From Pseudomonas putida (lineage in GTDB: Bacteria > Pseudomonadota > Gammaproteobacteria > Pseudomonadales > Pseudomonadaceae): DNA of 64,000 bases. Below the pieces are notes generated by a model. That model did no database searches. It had not been told where the DNA came from and saw nothing but the letters and a program-made list of their open reading frames with translations. Location: the NCBI GenBank assembly GCA_041879295.1, contig CP047152.1, forward strand, positions 1,369,501 through 1,433,500, written 5' to 3'. Every line of letters starts with the position of its first letter. The stretch's first letter is position 1. The position numbers and the translations under genes were made by a program. Of the stretch, positions 28,320 to 40,441 are shown in pieces.

Positions 28320-28913
28320 TCAGCGGCGGGTTACCGCAACTACGTCTTCGGCCTGCAGGCCCTTGTCGCGGTGCATCACCGAAAACTCCACGCGCTGGCC
28401 TTCGACCAGGATGCGGTGGCCCTCACCGCGGATGGCTCGAAAGTGCACGAAGATGTCATCACCCGAGTCGCGGGAGATGAAACCAAAGCCTTTCGATGTG
28501 TTGAACCATTTGACGGTGCCAGTATCACGGTTGCCGGCATCTTGTGCCGCGTGCTGGCTGCTGCGTGCCTTGCGTGGGCCGCGTGCAAAGCCCACGGCCA
28601 GATGCAGGGCCACGGCCAGTGCCGCGCAGACCAGGGCTGCCAGGTTGCCCATTTCCGGGCGGGCCAGTAGCGTCAGGGTCTGCAGCACGACGGCGACCAC
28701 CAACAGGGCGCAGGCCAGATGCTGCAGTTGTTGTCGCGCGCCGCGATGATACAGTGGCACCACCGGCGCCAGCACCAGGTTGAGCAGGCCGAGCAGGGCC
28801 AGGTAGACCGCGTCAGGTTGTTGCAGGAAGGGTGTCGCATCGGTTTTCAGGCTGGGTATGAGCGATAGCAGCAAAGCTGCCACGCCCGTCACCAGATGGA
28901 CGATCTTGAACAT
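28320..28913 (-). CDS. Membrane-anchored cold-shock domain protein
   Basis: 197 residues. Residues about 1-115 contain four hydrophobic helices (for example [20 protein letters not shown] and the [19 protein letters not shown] stretch), predicted to lie in the inner membrane. After a basic linker ([16 protein letters not shown]) comes a full CspA-like domain (about 130-195) with RNP1 KGFGFISRD and RNP2 IFVHFRAI. Membrane tethering of a single-strand nucleic-acid-binding domain is a recurrent but uncharacterised Pseudomonas architecture. It is monocistronic; the divergent neighbour is Dps. Confidence 0.85.
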   Translation of the reverse strand: MFKIVHLVTGVAALLLSLIPSLKTDATPFLQQPDAVYLALLGLLNLVLAPVVPLYHRGARQQLQHLACALLVVAVVLQTLTLLARPEMGNLAALVCAALAVALHLAVGFARGPRKARSSQHAAQDAGNRDTGTVKWFNTSKGFGFISRDSGDDIFVHFRAIRGEGHRILVEGQRVEFSVMHRDKGLQAEDVVAVTRR

Positions 28914-29194
28914 GGGGTTGGCTCACTGTTGATAAGGCCGATCACAGGAAGAGCTGGCAGCACGGTGCGCATGAGATATGGAGCGCGAACACGTGGCAGG
29001 CCAGCCTATGCACCCGGTAATGACAGTCCGCACGGGTGGCACAGTGCCTATTTAACAGTAAAGCCGCAGCCTACTCAAACCGCAGGCCGCCCAGTGGGCG
29101 ATGTGTTGCGCCATGTCACATGCGGCATGCGGCAAGTGTTGCTACAGTGGTCGGCGCCCGCTTGAGTCTCAAGCCTTATGGAAAGGGGAGCTTC

Positions 29195-29668
29195 ATGGCA
29201 ATTGATATCGGTATCAGTGAAGAAGATCGCAAGTCCATCGTCGATGGGCTGTCCCGCCTGTTGTCGGATACCTACGTGCTGTATCTGAAAACCCATAACT
29301 TCCACTGGAACGTCACCGGTCCGTCGTTCCGCACCCTGCACCTGATGTTCGAAGAGCAGTACAACGAATTGGCGCTGGCAGTCGATTCGATCGCCGAGCG
29401 AATCCGTGCCCTGGGCTTCCCGGCACCGGGTTCGTATGCATTCTATGCACGGCACTCGTCGATCAAGGAGGAGGAAGGTGTCCCTCCGGCAGACGAGATG
29501 ATCCGCCAGTTGGTCCAGGGGCAGGAGGCCGTGGTGCGCACTGCGCGCAGCATTTTCCCTGTGGTGGACAAGGTCAGTGACGAGCCGACCGCAGACCTGC
29601 TGACGCAGCGCATGCAGGTGCACGAGAAAACCGCCTGGATGCTGCGGGTGCTGCTCGACGACAAGTAA
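29195..29668 (+). CDS. Dps/ferritin-like protein
   Basis: 157 residues. Dps-class mini-ferritin: ferroxidase ligands in [18 protein letters not shown] (the two His) with D and E in [16 protein letters not shown]. Binds and oxidises Fe2+ with H2O2 and protects DNA. AAAGGGGAG lies upstream of the ATG. It lies alone; OxyR or RpoS control is common in the family but I saw no clear site. Confidence 0.92.
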   Translation: MAIDIGISEEDRKSIVDGLSRLLSDTYVLYLKTHNFHWNVTGPSFRTLHLMFEEQYNELALAVDSIAERIRALGFPAPGSYAFYARHSSIKEEEGVPPADEMIRQLVQGQEAVVRTARSIFPVVDKVSDEPTADLLTQRMQVHEKTAWMLRVLLDDK

Positions 29669-29697
29669 CCGTTGCTCAAGGCGGAAAACTTGCGCAA

Positions 29698-29775
29698 CCC
29701 CTGTGGGAGTGGGCGCGCCCGCGAACGCCGCCGCAGCCGGTGCCATCCAGCGCATCGCCTGCTCCCACAGGGTCC
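29698..29775. repeat. REP element pair, degenerate
   Basis: CCTGTGGGAGTGGGCGCGCCCGCGAA at the left and an inverted, decayed CTGCTCCCACAGG at the right. The second unit has lost most of its stem. Confidence 0.7.
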
Positions 29776-29879
29776 GCCTGGCAACCTGGTATTTGCAAAG
29801 GAACATTTTGCCGCTGCTTTAAGCTCGCCCGTCAGCGCTTCATAGGCCACCTGGTACCTGTGACGAGGAAGTGTGGCGC

Positions 29880-30209
29880 ATGATGCAAGCGAGCAAACGT
29901 ATGGCAGGCCAAGGCAGCTGGCCAGGAAAACAGTGCATCGATCCGTTCAAGGCGGACTTTGACATGCTGCAGACGCAGCCGGTGTCACGTTCCGTGCGGC
30001 TCAACGGCTTTTCTACCTGTTTGCGCCTGGAGGCTGTCTACTGGGGTATCCTGGAACGCATTGCCGCCGCCAACCGTTGTTCGGTCAGTGCCGTGTTGTC
30101 CTATGTGGACCGTGAAGTGCACCTGCGCCAGGGTGGAGTGCGCAACTTCAGCGGGCTGATCCGGGTCATCTGCGTGGCGTGGCTGCAGGACCCGCCGAGT
30201 GCTCGCTGA
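29880..30209 (+). CDS. Ribbon-helix-helix domain protein
   Basis: 109 residues. Core RSVRLNGFSTCLRLEAVYWG followed by ILERIAAANRCSVSAVLSYVDRE fits the RHH_4 type DNA-binding domain (PF13467-like). This suggests a small regulator of unknown target. The ATG (first of a pair) has GAGGA nine bases upstream; a GTG three codons earlier lacks spacing. Next downstream gene begins 92 bp later. Confidence 0.8.
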   Translation: MMQASKRMAGQGSWPGKQCIDPFKADFDMLQTQPVSRSVRLNGFSTCLRLEAVYWGILERIAAANRCSVSAVLSYVDREVHLRQGGVRNFSGLIRVICVAWLQDPPSAR

Positions 30210-30301
30210 TCGCCTGGCGGGCTGCGCAGTGCTTGCTAACCATATATAATCCCGCTTTTTGCTGCCCCGGCAGCCAGCGTTATGGTTGACGAGAGACACC
30301 C

Positions 30302-30523
30302 ATGCCCCTTTATGACTATCAATGTGCGTCCTGCGAGCACCGCATGGAAGTGCTGCAGAAGATCAGCGCCGCGCCGCTGACCGATTGTCCGGCCTGTCAG
30401 GCACCGGCACTGAAAAAGCTGCTGTCGGTGCCAGGCTTTCGCCTGAGCGGTAACGGTTGGTACGAAACCGACTTCAAGACCGGGGCGAAAAAGAATCTGG
30501 CAGGCGGCGACAAGGCCGACTGA
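30302..30523 (+). CDS. FmdB-family zinc ribbon protein
   Basis: 73 residues starting MPLYDYQCASCEHRMEVLQ, with CxxC pairs C-A-S-C and C-P-A-C, the FmdB/CxxC regulatory protein pattern. Zn-binding, role uncertain; in pseudomonads it commonly precedes aspS, as here. Likely cotranscribed or with its own promoter; the aspS start lies 93 bp downstream. Confidence 0.9.
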   Translation: MPLYDYQCASCEHRMEVLQKISAAPLTDCPACQAPALKKLLSVPGFRLSGNGWYETDFKTGAKKNLAGGDKAD

Positions 30524-30616
30524 GTTGAATGCTGTGACCGGGTCTTGCAGTATTAGCCCTCCGGGCGGCCAAGGCCTCCACCGAATACACGAATCACGAG
30601 AAGCGAAACCACCATC

Positions 30617-32392
30617 ATGATGCGCAGCCATTATTGCGGCCAACTGAACGAGAGCCTGGACGGCCAGGAAGTCACCCTTTGCGGCTGGGTCCATCGTCGC
30701 CGCGACCACGGCGGGGTGATCTTCCTCGACATCCGTGACCGCGAAGGCATGGCCCAGGTCGTGTTCGATCCGGATCGCGCCGAAACCTTCGCCGCCGCAG
30801 ACCGTGTGCGCAGCGAATACGTCGTACAGATCACCGGCAAGGTCCGCAAGCGCCCTGAAGGTGCAGTGAATGCCAACATGGCCTCCGGTGCCATCGAGAT
30901 CCTCGGCTACCAGCTGACTGTGCTCAACGAGGCGGAAACCCCGCCGTTCCCGCTGAACGAGTACTCTGACGTCGGCGAGGAAACCCGCCTGCGCTACCGC
31001 TTCATCGACCTGCGTCGCCCGGAAATGGCTGAAAAGCTGCGCCTGCGTTCGCGCATCACCAGCAGCATCCGTCGCTTCATGGACGACAACGGCTTCCTCG
31101 ATGTCGAAACACCGATCCTCACCCGTGCCACTCCGGAAGGCGCGCGCGACTACCTGGTGCCAAGCCGTACCCATGCCGGTAGCTTCTTCGCCCTGCCGCA
31201 GTCGCCCCAGCTGTTCAAGCAGCTGCTGATGGTCGCCGGCTTCGACCGCTACTACCAGATTGCCAAGTGCTTCCGTGACGAAGACCTGCGTGCCGATCGC
31301 CAGCCGGAATTCACCCAGATCGACATCGAGACCAGTTTCCTCGATGAAAGCGAGATCATGGGCCTGACCGAAAGCATGATCCGCAAGCTGTTCAAAGAAG
31401 TGCTCGACCTGGAATTCGGCGAATTCCCGCACATGACCTTCGAAGAGGCCATGCGCCGCTACGGCTCCGACAAGCCAGACCTGCGTATTCCGCTGGAACT
31501 GGTCGACGTTGCCGACCAGTTGAAGGATGTCGACTTCAAAGTGTTCGCCGGCCCGGCCAACGATCCGAAGTGCCGCGTTACCGCCCTGCGTCTGCCAGGC
31601 GGCGCCAGCATGCCGCGCAGCAAAATCGACGAGTACACCAAGTTCGTCGGTATCTACGGTGCCAAGGGGCTGGCCTACATTAAGGTCAACGAGCGCGCCA
31701 AGGGTGTCGAAGGCCTGCAGTCGCCGATCGTCAAGAACATCCCTGAGGCCAACCTCAACAACATCCTCGATCGCGTTGGCGCCGTAGACGGCGACATCGT
31801 GTTCTTCGGTGCCGACAAGTTCAAGGTGGTCAGCGAAGCCCTGGGCGCGCTGCGTATTCGCCTGGGTCACGACTTCGAGCTGCTGACCTGCGAGTGGGCG
31901 CCGATGTGGGTTGTCGACTTCCCGATGTTCGAAGAGAACGAAGACGGCAGCTTCACTGCATTGCACCACCCGTTCACGGCGCCGAAGTGCACCCCGGAAG
32001 AGCTCGAAGCCAACCCGGCCAGCGCCCTGTCCCGTGCCTACGACATGGTCCTGAACGGTACCGAGCTGGGTGGCGGTTCGATCCGTATCCACCGTAAAGA
32101 GATGCAGCAGGCAGTATTCCGCCTGCTGGGTATCGAAGCAGAAGAACAGGAAGAGAAGTTTGGCTTCCTGCTCGACGCTCTGAAGTTCGGGGCACCGCCT
32201 CACGGTGGCCTGGCGTTCGGTCTGGACCGTCTGGTCATGCTGATGACTGGCGCCCAGTCGATCCGTGAAGTGATCGCGTTCCCGAAAACCCAGAGCGCCG
32301 CGTGCGTCATGACCCAGGCCCCAGGCATGGTCGACGCCAAGGCCCTGCGCGAGCTGCACATCCGACTGCGCGAACAGACCAAGGTCGAGTAA
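30617..32392 (+). CDS. aspS: Aspartyl-tRNA synthetase
   Basis: 591 residues, bacterial AspRS: N-terminal OB fold ([20 protein letters not shown]), class II core with motif 2 [18 protein letters not shown], a GAD insertion, and motif 3 [15 protein letters not shown]. aeruginosa AspRS is known to be non-discriminating, also charging tRNA-Asn for GatCAB amidation; that may apply here. A terminator follows, then yebC. Confidence 0.97.
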   Translation: MMRSHYCGQLNESLDGQEVTLCGWVHRRRDHGGVIFLDIRDREGMAQVVFDPDRAETFAAADRVRSEYVVQITGKVRKRPEGAVNANMASGAIEILGYQLTVLNEAETPPFPLNEYSDVGEETRLRYRFIDLRRPEMAEKLRLRSRITSSIRRFMDDNGFLDVETPILTRATPEGARDYLVPSRTHAGSFFALPQSPQLFKQLLMVAGFDRYYQIAKCFRDEDLRADRQPEFTQIDIETSFLDESEIMGLTESMIRKLFKEVLDLEFGEFPHMTFEEAMRRYGSDKPDLRIPLELVDVADQLKDVDFKVFAGPANDPKCRVTALRLPGGASMPRSKIDEYTKFVGIYGAKGLAYIKVNERAKGVEGLQSPIVKNIPEANLNNILDRVGAVDGDIVFFGADKFKVVSEALGALRIRLGHDFELLTCEWAPMWVVDFPMFEENEDGSFTALHHPFTAPKCTPEELEANPASALSRAYDMVLNGTELGGGSIRIHRKEMQQAVFRLLGIEAEEQEEKFGFLLDALKFGAPPHGGLAFGLDRLVMLMTGAQSIREVIAFPKTQSAACVMTQAPGMVDAKALRELHIRLREQTKVE

Positions 32393-32402
32393 GCAGTCCC
32401 CG

Positions 32403-32474
32403 GGCGCATCCATATGGATGCGCCTTTGCGTTTCGACGCAGGTATTTTCCCGTCCCGCCCCGTCATGGGGCGGG
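32403..32474 (+). terminator. Two hairpins between aspS and yebC
   Basis: GGCGCATCC-ATAT-GGATGCGCC plus TTTG at 32403-32424 terminates aspS. A second stem CCCGCCCC-GTCAT-GGGGCGGG at 32454-32474, 32 bp before the yebC start, may attenuate or terminate residual transcription. Confidence 0.75.
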
Positions 32475-32506
32475 GCTGTTTGTGATTCAAAGGATTCGGA
32501 GTCGAT

Positions 32507-33253
32507 ATGGCTGGTCATTCCAAGTGGGCGAACATCAAGCACCGCAAAGAGCGCCAGGATGCCAAGAGAGGCAAGGTCTTCACCAAGTGGATCCGTGAAC
32601 TGACGGTCGCTGCCAAGCAGGGTGGCCCTGACCCGGCATCCAACCCGCGCCTGCGCCTGGCGTTGGACAAGGCCCTGGGCGCCAACATGAGCCGCGACAT
32701 CATCGATCGCGCCGTAGCCCGTGGTGCTGGCACCAACGAAAGCGACAACGTCGAAGAGCTCAGCTACGAGGGTTACGGCCCGGGTGGCGTGGCGATCATG
32801 GTCGAAGCCATGACCGACAACCGCAACCGTACCGCTGCCGCCGTGCGTCATGCCTTCACCAAGTGTGGCGGCAACCTGGGTACTGACGGCTCGGTGGCTT
32901 ACCTGTTCGAGCGCAAAGGCCAGATCAGCTTTGCCCCCGGCGTGGAAGAGGACGCGTTGATGGAGGCGGCGATGGAGGCCGATGCCGACGACGTGGTGGC
33001 CAATGACGACGGTTCGTTCGACGTATTCACTTCGTTCAACAGCTTCTATGCCGTGCGTAATGCCCTGGAAGAGGCTGGCTTCAAGGCCGCTGATGCAGAA
33101 ATCGTCATGCAACCGACCACCAGTGCCGAGCTCGACCAGGACGGTGCCGAAAAGGTGCTCAAGTTGATCGACATGCTCGAAGACCTGGACGACGTGCAGA
33201 ACGTCTATTCCAATGCTCAGATTTCCGACGAGATCATGGAAAACCTAGGCTAA
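32507..33253 (+). CDS. yebC: YebC/PmpR family transcriptional regulator
   Basis: 248 residues, beginning [20 protein letters not shown], the universal YebC signature. Known members act as transcriptional regulators or help ribosomes through polyproline stretches. The downstream RuvC-RuvA-RuvB neighbourhood is conserved in many gamma-proteobacteria. Confidence 0.95.
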   Translation: MAGHSKWANIKHRKERQDAKRGKVFTKWIRELTVAAKQGGPDPASNPRLRLALDKALGANMSRDIIDRAVARGAGTNESDNVEELSYEGYGPGGVAIMVEAMTDNRNRTAAAVRHAFTKCGGNLGTDGSVAYLFERKGQISFAPGVEEDALMEAAMEADADDVVANDDGSFDVFTSFNSFYAVRNALEEAGFKAADAEIVMQPTTSAELDQDGAEKVLKLIDMLEDLDDVQNVYSNAQISDEIMENLG

Positions 33254-33296
33254 GGTGATTTGGCATTTTGTGCCAACTCTGAGCGTTTGATAGCGC

Positions 33297-33405
33297 CTGT
33301 GCCGGCCCTTTCGCGGGTAAACCCGCTCCTACAGGTATTACGCCCATTTCAAATGTGGTGCAGTACCTGTAGGAGCGGGTTTACCCGCGAAAGGGCCGGC
33401 GCAGT
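33297..33405. repeat. REP element pair between yebC and ruvC
   Basis: Inverted pair of the CTCCTACAG variant: GGCCCTTTCGCGGGTAAACC ... GGTTTACCCGCGAAAGGGCC, about 45 bp apart, forming a near-perfect long stem. Confidence 0.9.
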
Positions 33406-33438
33406 TTGTAGAGATGCATCATTTTTTCGACGGGCTTT

Positions 33439-33963
33439 ATGACTCTGATTCTAGGTATCGACCCTGGCTCGCGCATCACCGGCTATGGCGTGGTACGCCA
33501 GACCGCCCGTGGTTGCGAGTACGTGGCGTCGGGCTGCATCCGCACCGGCAGCGGTGAGCTGCACGAGCGGCTGCAGATTGTTTTTCGTGGTGTCAGTGAA
33601 ATCATTGCCCAGCACGGCCCGGTGACCATGGGCATCGAACGGGTGTTCATGGCCCGCAACGCCGATTCGGCGCTCAAGCTTGGCCAGGCACGTGGCGCGG
33701 CTATCGTCGCCGCCGCCGAGGCTGGCCTGGAGATCGCCGAGTACAGCGCCACCCAGGTCAAGCAGGCCGTGGCCGGCACAGGTGGTGCCAACAAGGAGCA
33801 GGTGATGATGATGGTCATGCATCTGCTGAAATTGACGCAAAAACCGCAGATTGACGCTTCCGATGCCCTGGCCATCGCGCTGTGCCACGCCCACACCCGC
33901 TCCAGCCTGGTACCGCATGGCTTGACTACCGCGCGGCGACGCGGCGGGCGCTTGCGTCTGTAA
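33439..33963 (+). CDS. ruvC: Holliday junction resolvase RuvC
   Basis: 174 residues. First catalytic Asp in [13 protein letters not shown], the second acidic residue (Glu) in [16 protein letters not shown], and the final pair in [14 protein letters not shown]. It cleaves Holliday junctions together with RuvAB. 109 bp separate it from ruvA. Confidence 0.97.
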   Translation: MTLILGIDPGSRITGYGVVRQTARGCEYVASGCIRTGSGELHERLQIVFRGVSEIIAQHGPVTMGIERVFMARNADSALKLGQARGAAIVAAAEAGLEIAEYSATQVKQAVAGTGGANKEQVMMMVMHLLKLTQKPQIDASDALAIALCHAHTRSSLVPHGLTTARRRGGRLRL

Positions 33964-34072
33964 GCGCTTCATGCGCTGATACACATTTTGTTCGGGTGAT
34001 ACGTTCACCTGCTGCATTTGCTGATAGGGTTGAGCGGTCTTTGACCGGCTCCCCGAGAGGAAGGATCGGAAC

Positions 34073-34686
34073 GTGATTGGACGTTTGCGCGGCACCCTGG
34101 CGGAAAAACAACCGCCTCACCTGATTATCGACGTCAACGGCGTGGGTTACGAACTGGAAGTTCCCATGACCACGCTGTACCGTCTGCCCAAAGTGGGGGA
34201 AGCCGTCACGGTGCATACCCATCTGGTCGTGCGCGAAGATGCCCACTTGCTCTACGGCTTTGCCGAAAAACGCGAGCGCGAGCTGTTTCGCGAGCTGATC
34301 CGCCTGAACGGTGTAGGGCCGAAGCTGGCCCTGGCGCTGATGTCCGGGCTGGAAGTGGATGAACTGGTGCACTGCGTGCAGGCCCAGGACACCTCAGCCC
34401 TGGTGCGCGTGCCAGGCGTCGGCAAGAAAACCGCCGAGCGCTTGCTGGTCGAGCTCAAGGATCGATTCAAGGCCTGGGAAACCTCGCCGGCCATGTTCAC
34501 CCTGGTCTCCGATGGGCCTTTACCGGTCGCCAGCGAGTCCAGTGCCGAGGCCGATGCAGTCAGTGCCCTGGTCTCGCTGGGCTACAAGCCACAGGAAGCC
34601 AGCAAGGCAATCGCCGCGATCAAGGACAAGGCCGGCCTGAGCAGTGAAGAGCTGATTCGCCGCAGCCTGAAAGGGATGATTACCAA

Positions 34687-34690
<4 letters not shown>
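34073..34690 (+). CDS. ruvA: Holliday junction DNA helicase subunit RuvA
   Basis: 205 residues, GTG start (MIGRLRG) with AGGAAGG upstream. Domains: N-terminal OB fold, two HhH motifs ([12 protein letters not shown] and [17 protein letters not shown]), and the C-terminal UBA-like RuvB-binding domain ending LKGMITK. Stop overlaps the ruvB GTG (GTGA), so the two are coupled. Confidence 0.97.
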
Positions 34691-35733
<1,043 letters not shown>

Positions 35734-35858
35734 CAGATCAAAAGCGACTTTTTGTGGTCCTACCGCTGGCATGCCCTTGGCGCGCTGGCAATAAGACATT
35801 AATGAAGAAAAAACAGTTGCCACAGCGGATTGGCAAGCTGAGGAGTAAGCACTAGAGT

Positions 35859-36311
35859 ATGCGCGCGCAAAATCAGCTCGAACCGTTCGCACATCGGTGT
35901 CGCGTCTATTACGAAGATACCGATGCGGGCGGCGTGGTGTATTACGTCAACTACCTGAAATTCATGGAGCGCGCGCGCACCGAACGCCTGCGGCACCTGG
36001 GTTTTTCCCAGTCGCAGCTGGCTGAAGACAACCTGCTGTTCGTGGTCCATTCCAGCGAAGCGCGCTATCACGCGCCGGCGCGGCTTGATGACGAATTGCG
36101 GGTGACCGCGCAAGTACTTGAACTCAATCGCGCCAGCCTGCGTTTCGTACAGCAGGTGTGGCGGGAAAAGGATGAAACGCTGCTTTGCGAAGGGCAGTTC
36201 CTGGTGGCCGCCGTGCGCGCCGACACTTTCAAACCCCGAGCCATACCGCCCCAGCTGCGCGACGCCTTTGCGGCGGACGGCTCGGGTAATCAATCGAATG
36301 CAGGAGAATAA
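35859..36311 (+). CDS. ybgC: YbgC acyl-CoA thioesterase, Tol-Pal associated
   Basis: 150 residues, hot-dog fold thioesterase. [20 protein letters not shown] contains the catalytic Asp of the 4HBT class. YbgC hydrolyses short acyl-CoAs and is the first gene of the conserved tol-pal operon; tolQ starts two bases after its stop. Confidence 0.95.
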   Translation: MRAQNQLEPFAHRCRVYYEDTDAGGVVYYVNYLKFMERARTERLRHLGFSQSQLAEDNLLFVVHSSEARYHAPARLDDELRVTAQVLELNRASLRFVQQVWREKDETLLCEGQFLVAAVRADTFKPRAIPPQLRDAFAADGSGNQSNAGE

Positions 36312-36313
36312 GC

Positions 36314-37009
36314 GTGGAAGCTAACGTCGTCGACCATACCTCCATGTGGAGTCTGGTCAGCAATGCCAGCGTGGTGGTACAGCTGGTAATGCTGACCCTG
36401 GTGGCCGCCTCGGTCACCTCATGGATCATGATCTTCCAGCGCAGCACCATGCTGCGCGCCGGTCGTCGTGCGCTGGATGCCTTCGAAGAGCGCTTCTGGT
36501 CGGGCATCGACCTGTCCAAGCTGTACCGCCAGGCAGGCAGCAACCCAGACCCGGACTCCGGTGTGGAGCAGGTGTTCCGTGCCGGTTTCAAGGAGTTCTC
36601 GCGTCTGCGTCAACAGCCGGGCGTTGATCCTGACGCGGTCATGGAAGGCGTTGGCCGTGCCATGCGCGTTGCCATTTCGCGCGAGGAAGAAAAACTCGAG
36701 CAGAGCCTGCCGTTCCTGGCCACCGTCGGTTCGACCAGCCCGTATATCGGCCTGTTCGGCACTGTATGGGGCATCATGAACTCCTTCCGCGGCCTGGCCA
36801 GCGCCCAGCAGGCCACCCTGGCCACCGTTGCTCCGGGCATCGCCGAAGCACTGATCGCAACCGCCATCGGCCTGTTCGCGGCAATCCCGGCTGTTATTGC
36901 CTACAACCGTTTCGCCGCACGCAGTGAAGTGCTGATCGGCCGTTACTACACCTTCGCCGACGAGTTCCAGGCGATCCTGCACCGCAAAGTGCACACCAGC
37001 GAAGAGTAA
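36314..37009 (+). CDS. tolQ: TolQ, inner-membrane proton-channel subunit of Tol-Pal
   Basis: 231 residues, GTG start. ExbB/MotA-like: TM1 about 17-38, TM2 about 137-160 (LATVGSTSPYIGLFGTVWGI), TM3 about 170-192 (GIAEALIATAIGLFAAIPAV). With TolR it uses proton flow to energise TolA during outer-membrane constriction at division. Confidence 0.97.
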   Translation: MEANVVDHTSMWSLVSNASVVVQLVMLTLVAASVTSWIMIFQRSTMLRAGRRALDAFEERFWSGIDLSKLYRQAGSNPDPDSGVEQVFRAGFKEFSRLRQQPGVDPDAVMEGVGRAMRVAISREEEKLEQSLPFLATVGSTSPYIGLFGTVWGIMNSFRGLASAQQATLATVAPGIAEALIATAIGLFAAIPAVIAYNRFAARSEVLIGRYYTFADEFQAILHRKVHTSEE

Positions 37010-37023
37010 TCAGGTAGAAGCCC

Positions 37024-37476
37024 ATGGCCCGAGTTCGCCACAAACGCAAGCCCGTCGCCGAGATGAACGTGGTGCCCTACATCGACGTGATGCTGGTGCT
37101 GCTGGTCATCTTCATGGTGACGGCGCCCATGCTCAACCAGGGCGTGAAGGTCGACCTGCCCAAGGTTTCCAGCGAAGCCTTGCCGCAGGACAACAACGTC
37201 CAGATCCTCACCATCTCCATCAAGGCCGATAAAACCTATTACTGGAACCTCGGCAGCGAAGTCGATACCGACAAGCAGATGGACAAAGCCATGACCTTGC
37301 CGGCCATGACCGACGCCGTCACCAAGATCATTGCTGCCGGCCGTGACCAGGGCAAGCAGACCCAGGTGTTCATTCGTGGCGACAAGGCTGTCGACTATGG
37401 CGCGGTCATGGGTGCCATGGGCGGGTTGCAGAAGGCCGGTGTCGGTAACGTTGGCCTGATTACCGAGGCGCCCTGA
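37024..37476 (+). CDS. tolR: TolR, proton-channel partner of TolQ
   Basis: 150 residues, single TM about 20-42 with the essential Asp in VPYIDVMLVLLVIFMVTAPM, and a periplasmic ExbD-like domain. Overlaps the tolA ATG by one base (TGATG). Confidence 0.96.
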   Translation: MARVRHKRKPVAEMNVVPYIDVMLVLLVIFMVTAPMLNQGVKVDLPKVSSEALPQDNNVQILTISIKADKTYYWNLGSEVDTDKQMDKAMTLPAMTDAVTKIIAAGRDQGKQTQVFIRGDKAVDYGAVMGAMGGLQKAGVGNVGLITEAP

Positions 37477-38582
37477 TGCAACAGCGAGAGCCATCCGCCT
37501 CGGAAAGCTACTTCTGGCCCAGTGTCTGGGCCATCGGCCTGCATGTGCTGGTGTTCGCCCTGCTGTTCGTCAGTTTTGCCATGACGCCTGAGCTGCCGCC
37601 ATCCAAGCCGATTGTTCAGGCTACCTTGTATCAGCTCAAGTCCAAGAGCCAGGCGACCACCCAGACCAATCAGAAGATTGCCGGGGAGGCGAAGAAAACC
37701 GCTTCGCGCCAGACCGAAGTTGAGCAATTGGAACAGAAGAAGGTCGAGCAAGAGGCCGTGAAGGCCGCGGAACAAAAGAAGGCCGACGCTGCTCAAAAGG
37801 CCGAAGAGGCTCGCGAGGCTGCTGAAGCGAAAAAAGCCGAGGCCGCTGAAGCCGCCAAGGCTGCCGAGGCAAAGAAAGCTGCCGAAGCCAAGAAAGCCGA
37901 AGAGGCGAAGAAAGCCGCCGAGAAGCAGCAGGCCGACATCGCCAAGAAGAAGGCCGAGGACGAAGCGAAGAAAAAAGCCGAAGAAGAGGCCAAGAAAGCG
38001 GCCGCTGAAGAGGCGAAGAAACAAGCCGCCGAGGACGCCAGGAAGAAGGCAGCCGAAGAGGCCAAGAAGAAAGCAGCCGAGGACGCCAAGAAGAAAGCGG
38101 CGGCCGAGGACGCGAAGAAGAAGGCAGCTGAAGAGGCCAAGAAAAAGGCCGCTGCAGACGCCCAGAAGAAAAAGGCACAGGAAGCGGCCCGCAAGGCGGC
38201 AGAAGACAAGAAAGCCCAGGCCCTGGCCGAGCTGTTGTCTGACACCACCGAGCGGCAGCAGGCGCTGGCTGACGAGCAGGGCGATCAGGTAGCTGGCGAC
38301 TTCGACGACCTGATCCGTATGCGCGCGGCCGAGGGCTGGGCGCGTCCGCCTTCCGCGCGCAAGGGCATGACGGTGACCCTGCAGGTCAGCATGTTGCCGG
38401 ACGGTACCATTACCAGTGTCAGCGTGGCCCGTTCCAGTGGTGACGGCCCGTACGACAGTTCGGCAGTGGCTGCGGTCAAGAACATTGGTCGTCTGACCGA
38501 GATGCAGGGTATGAAGCCGAGCGATTTCAACCGTTATCGTTCGTTCAAGATGACATTTACACCTGAGGATCTAGCGTTGTGA
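37476..38582 (+). CDS. tolA: TolA, periplasm-spanning linker
   Basis: 368 residues. N-terminal TM (about 11-34), then a long coiled/helical domain rich in [14 protein letters not shown] repeats (about 70-260), and a TonB-like C-terminal domain (about 290-366; [19 protein letters not shown]) that contacts TolB/Pal and colicins. The repeat-rich DNA (GCCAAGAAGAAAG motifs) is likely length-variable. Stop overlaps the tolB GTG. Confidence 0.95.
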   Translation: MQQREPSASESYFWPSVWAIGLHVLVFALLFVSFAMTPELPPSKPIVQATLYQLKSKSQATTQTNQKIAGEAKKTASRQTEVEQLEQKKVEQEAVKAAEQKKADAAQKAEEAREAAEAKKAEAAEAAKAAEAKKAAEAKKAEEAKKAAEKQQADIAKKKAEDEAKKKAEEEAKKAAAEEAKKQAAEDARKKAAEEAKKKAAEDAKKKAAAEDAKKKAAEEAKKKAAADAQKKKAQEAARKAAEDKKAQALAELLSDTTERQQALADEQGDQVAGDFDDLIRMRAAEGWARPPSARKGMTVTLQVSMLPDGTITSVSVARSSGDGPYDSSAVAAVKNIGRLTEMQGMKPSDFNRYRSFKMTFTPEDLAL

Positions 38583-39880
38583 TTAAACGTCTGAGAGGAC
38601 TGCTGGTCATGCTGTGCTGCGTGGCAGGCATGGCCGTTGCAGAGGAAAAGAACATCCTGGTCACCAGCGGCAGCGATCGGGCTACCCCCATCGCGGTAGT
38701 GCCGTTCGGTCTGCAGGGCGGCAGCGTGCTGCCAGAGGACATTGCTGACATCATCGGCAACGACCTGCGCAACTCTGGCTACTACTCGCCAATCCCGCGG
38801 CAGAACATGATCAGCCAGCCGTCGCAGGCCAGCGAAGTGATCTTCCGTGACTGGAAAGCGCTGGGAGCCCAGTACGTGATGGTCGGTAGCATTGTGCCGT
38901 CGGGCGGTCGCCTGCAGGTGCAGTACGCGCTGTTCAACGTCGCCACCGAGCAGCAAGTGCTGACCGGCAGCGTAGCGGGCAGCACCGACCAGCTGCGCGA
39001 CATGGCGCACTACATCGCCGACCAGTCGTTCGAGAAGCTCACCGGCATCAAAGGCGCGTTCTCGACGCGCATGTTGTACGTGACGGCCGAGCGTTTCTCC
39101 ACCAACAACACCCGCTACACCCTTCAGCGTTCGGACTACGACGGTGCACGTGCGGTGACCCTGCTGCAATCGCGTGAGCCGATCCTGTCGCCGCGCTTTG
39201 CGCCGGATGGCAAACGTATCGCCTACGTTTCGTTCGAGCAGAAGCGCCCACGTATCTTCGTGCAGAACATCGATACTGGCCGCCGCGAGCAGGTCACCAA
39301 CTTCGAAGGCCTGAACGGTGCGCCAGCCTGGTCGCCGGACGGTTCGCGCCTGGCGTTCGTGCTGTCCAAGGACGGCAACCCGGACATCTACGTGATGAAT
39401 ATGGCTTCGCGCCAGATCAGCCGTGTTACTGCAGGCCCGGGTATCAATACCGAGCCGTTCTGGGGCAAAGATGGCAATACCCTTTACTTCACTTCCGACC
39501 GTGGCGGCAAACCGCAGATCTATAAACAGTCGGTCAGTGGCGGTGGTGCCGAGCGTGTGACGTTCGTGGGTAACTACAATGCCAACCCGAAACTTTCGGC
39601 GGACGAAAAGACCTTGGTAATGATTCATCGCCAACAGGGCTTTACCAACTTCAAAGTGGCGGCCCAGGACTTGCAGCGCGGAAGTGTAAAGATTCTGTCT
39701 GAAACAAGTCTTGATGAGTCTCCCACTGTTGCGCCAAACGGCACCATGCTAATCTACGCCACCCGCCAGCAGGGCCGGGGAGTCTTGATGCTCGTGTCGC
39801 TTAATGGCCGCGTGAGGCTCCCACTTCCTACCGCTCAAGGCGAAGTCAGAGAACCGTCCTGGTCCCCTTACCTGAACTGA
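38579..39880 (+). CDS. tolB: TolB, periplasmic beta-propeller
   Basis: 433 residues, signal peptide about 1-21 (GMAVA-EE). N-terminal alpha/beta domain, then a six-bladed propeller with TolB/WD-like blades ([48 protein letters not shown]). It releases Pal from peptidoglycan in exchange with TolA. Confidence 0.96.
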   Translation: MIKRLRGLLVMLCCVAGMAVAEEKNILVTSGSDRATPIAVVPFGLQGGSVLPEDIADIIGNDLRNSGYYSPIPRQNMISQPSQASEVIFRDWKALGAQYVMVGSIVPSGGRLQVQYALFNVATEQQVLTGSVAGSTDQLRDMAHYIADQSFEKLTGIKGAFSTRMLYVTAERFSTNNTRYTLQRSDYDGARAVTLLQSREPILSPRFAPDGKRIAYVSFEQKRPRIFVQNIDTGRREQVTNFEGLNGAPAWSPDGSRLAFVLSKDGNPDIYVMNMASRQISRVTAGPGINTEPFWGKDGNTLYFTSDRGGKPQIYKQSVSGGGAERVTFVGNYNANPKLSADEKTLVMIHRQQGFTNFKVAAQDLQRGSVKILSETSLDESPTVAPNGTMLIYATRQQGRGVLMLVSLNGRVRLPLPTAQGEVREPSWSPYLN

Positions 39881-39934
39881 TTGCGGCGTAATACATTTTG
39901 CTTAACACACTGGGGTTTCATTAGGAGTTTCACG

Positions 39935-40435
39935 ATGGAAATGCTGAAGTTTGGTAAATTTGCTGCGCTGGCCCTGGCCATGGCCGTAGCTGTAGGTTGC
40001 TCCTCTAAGGGCGGTGACAACGCAGGCGAAGGCGCTGCTGTAGACCCTAACGCTGGCTACGGTGCCAACACTGGCGCTGTTGACGGCTCCCTGAGCGAAG
40101 AAGCCGCTCTGCGCGCAATCACCACCTTCTACTTCGAATACGACAGCTCGGACCTGAAACCAGAAGCCATGCGCGCTCTGGACGTTCACGCCAAGGACCT
40201 GAAAGCCAACGGCAACCGTGTTGTTCTGGAAGGTAACACCGACGAGCGCGGCACCCGCGAGTACAACATGGCTCTGGGTGAGCGTCGTGCCAAGGCCGTT
40301 CAGCGCTACCTGGTTCTGCAGGGCGTTTCCCCTGCTCAGCTGGAACTGGTTTCCTACGGCGAAGAGCGTCCAGTTGCTACCGGCAACGACGAGCAGTCCT
40401 GGGCTCAGAACCGTCGCGTAGAACTGCGTAAGTAA
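39935..40435 (+). CDS. pal: Pal, peptidoglycan-associated outer-membrane lipoprotein
   Basis: 166 residues with lipobox AVGC (Cys22) and an OmpA-like domain (about 60-165) containing the peptidoglycan-binding motif [26 protein letters not shown] precedes the ATG by 8 bp. It ends the core tol-pal gene set; 54 bp separate it from tolB, so a local promoter is possible. Confidence 0.97.
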
Positions 40436-40441
40436 GTTCTT

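Noticed and set aside
30236..33112. A 958-codon open frame on the minus strand opposite aspS and yebC
   Set aside because: It is a shadow of strong codon bias in high-GC core genes; no start signal or domain.
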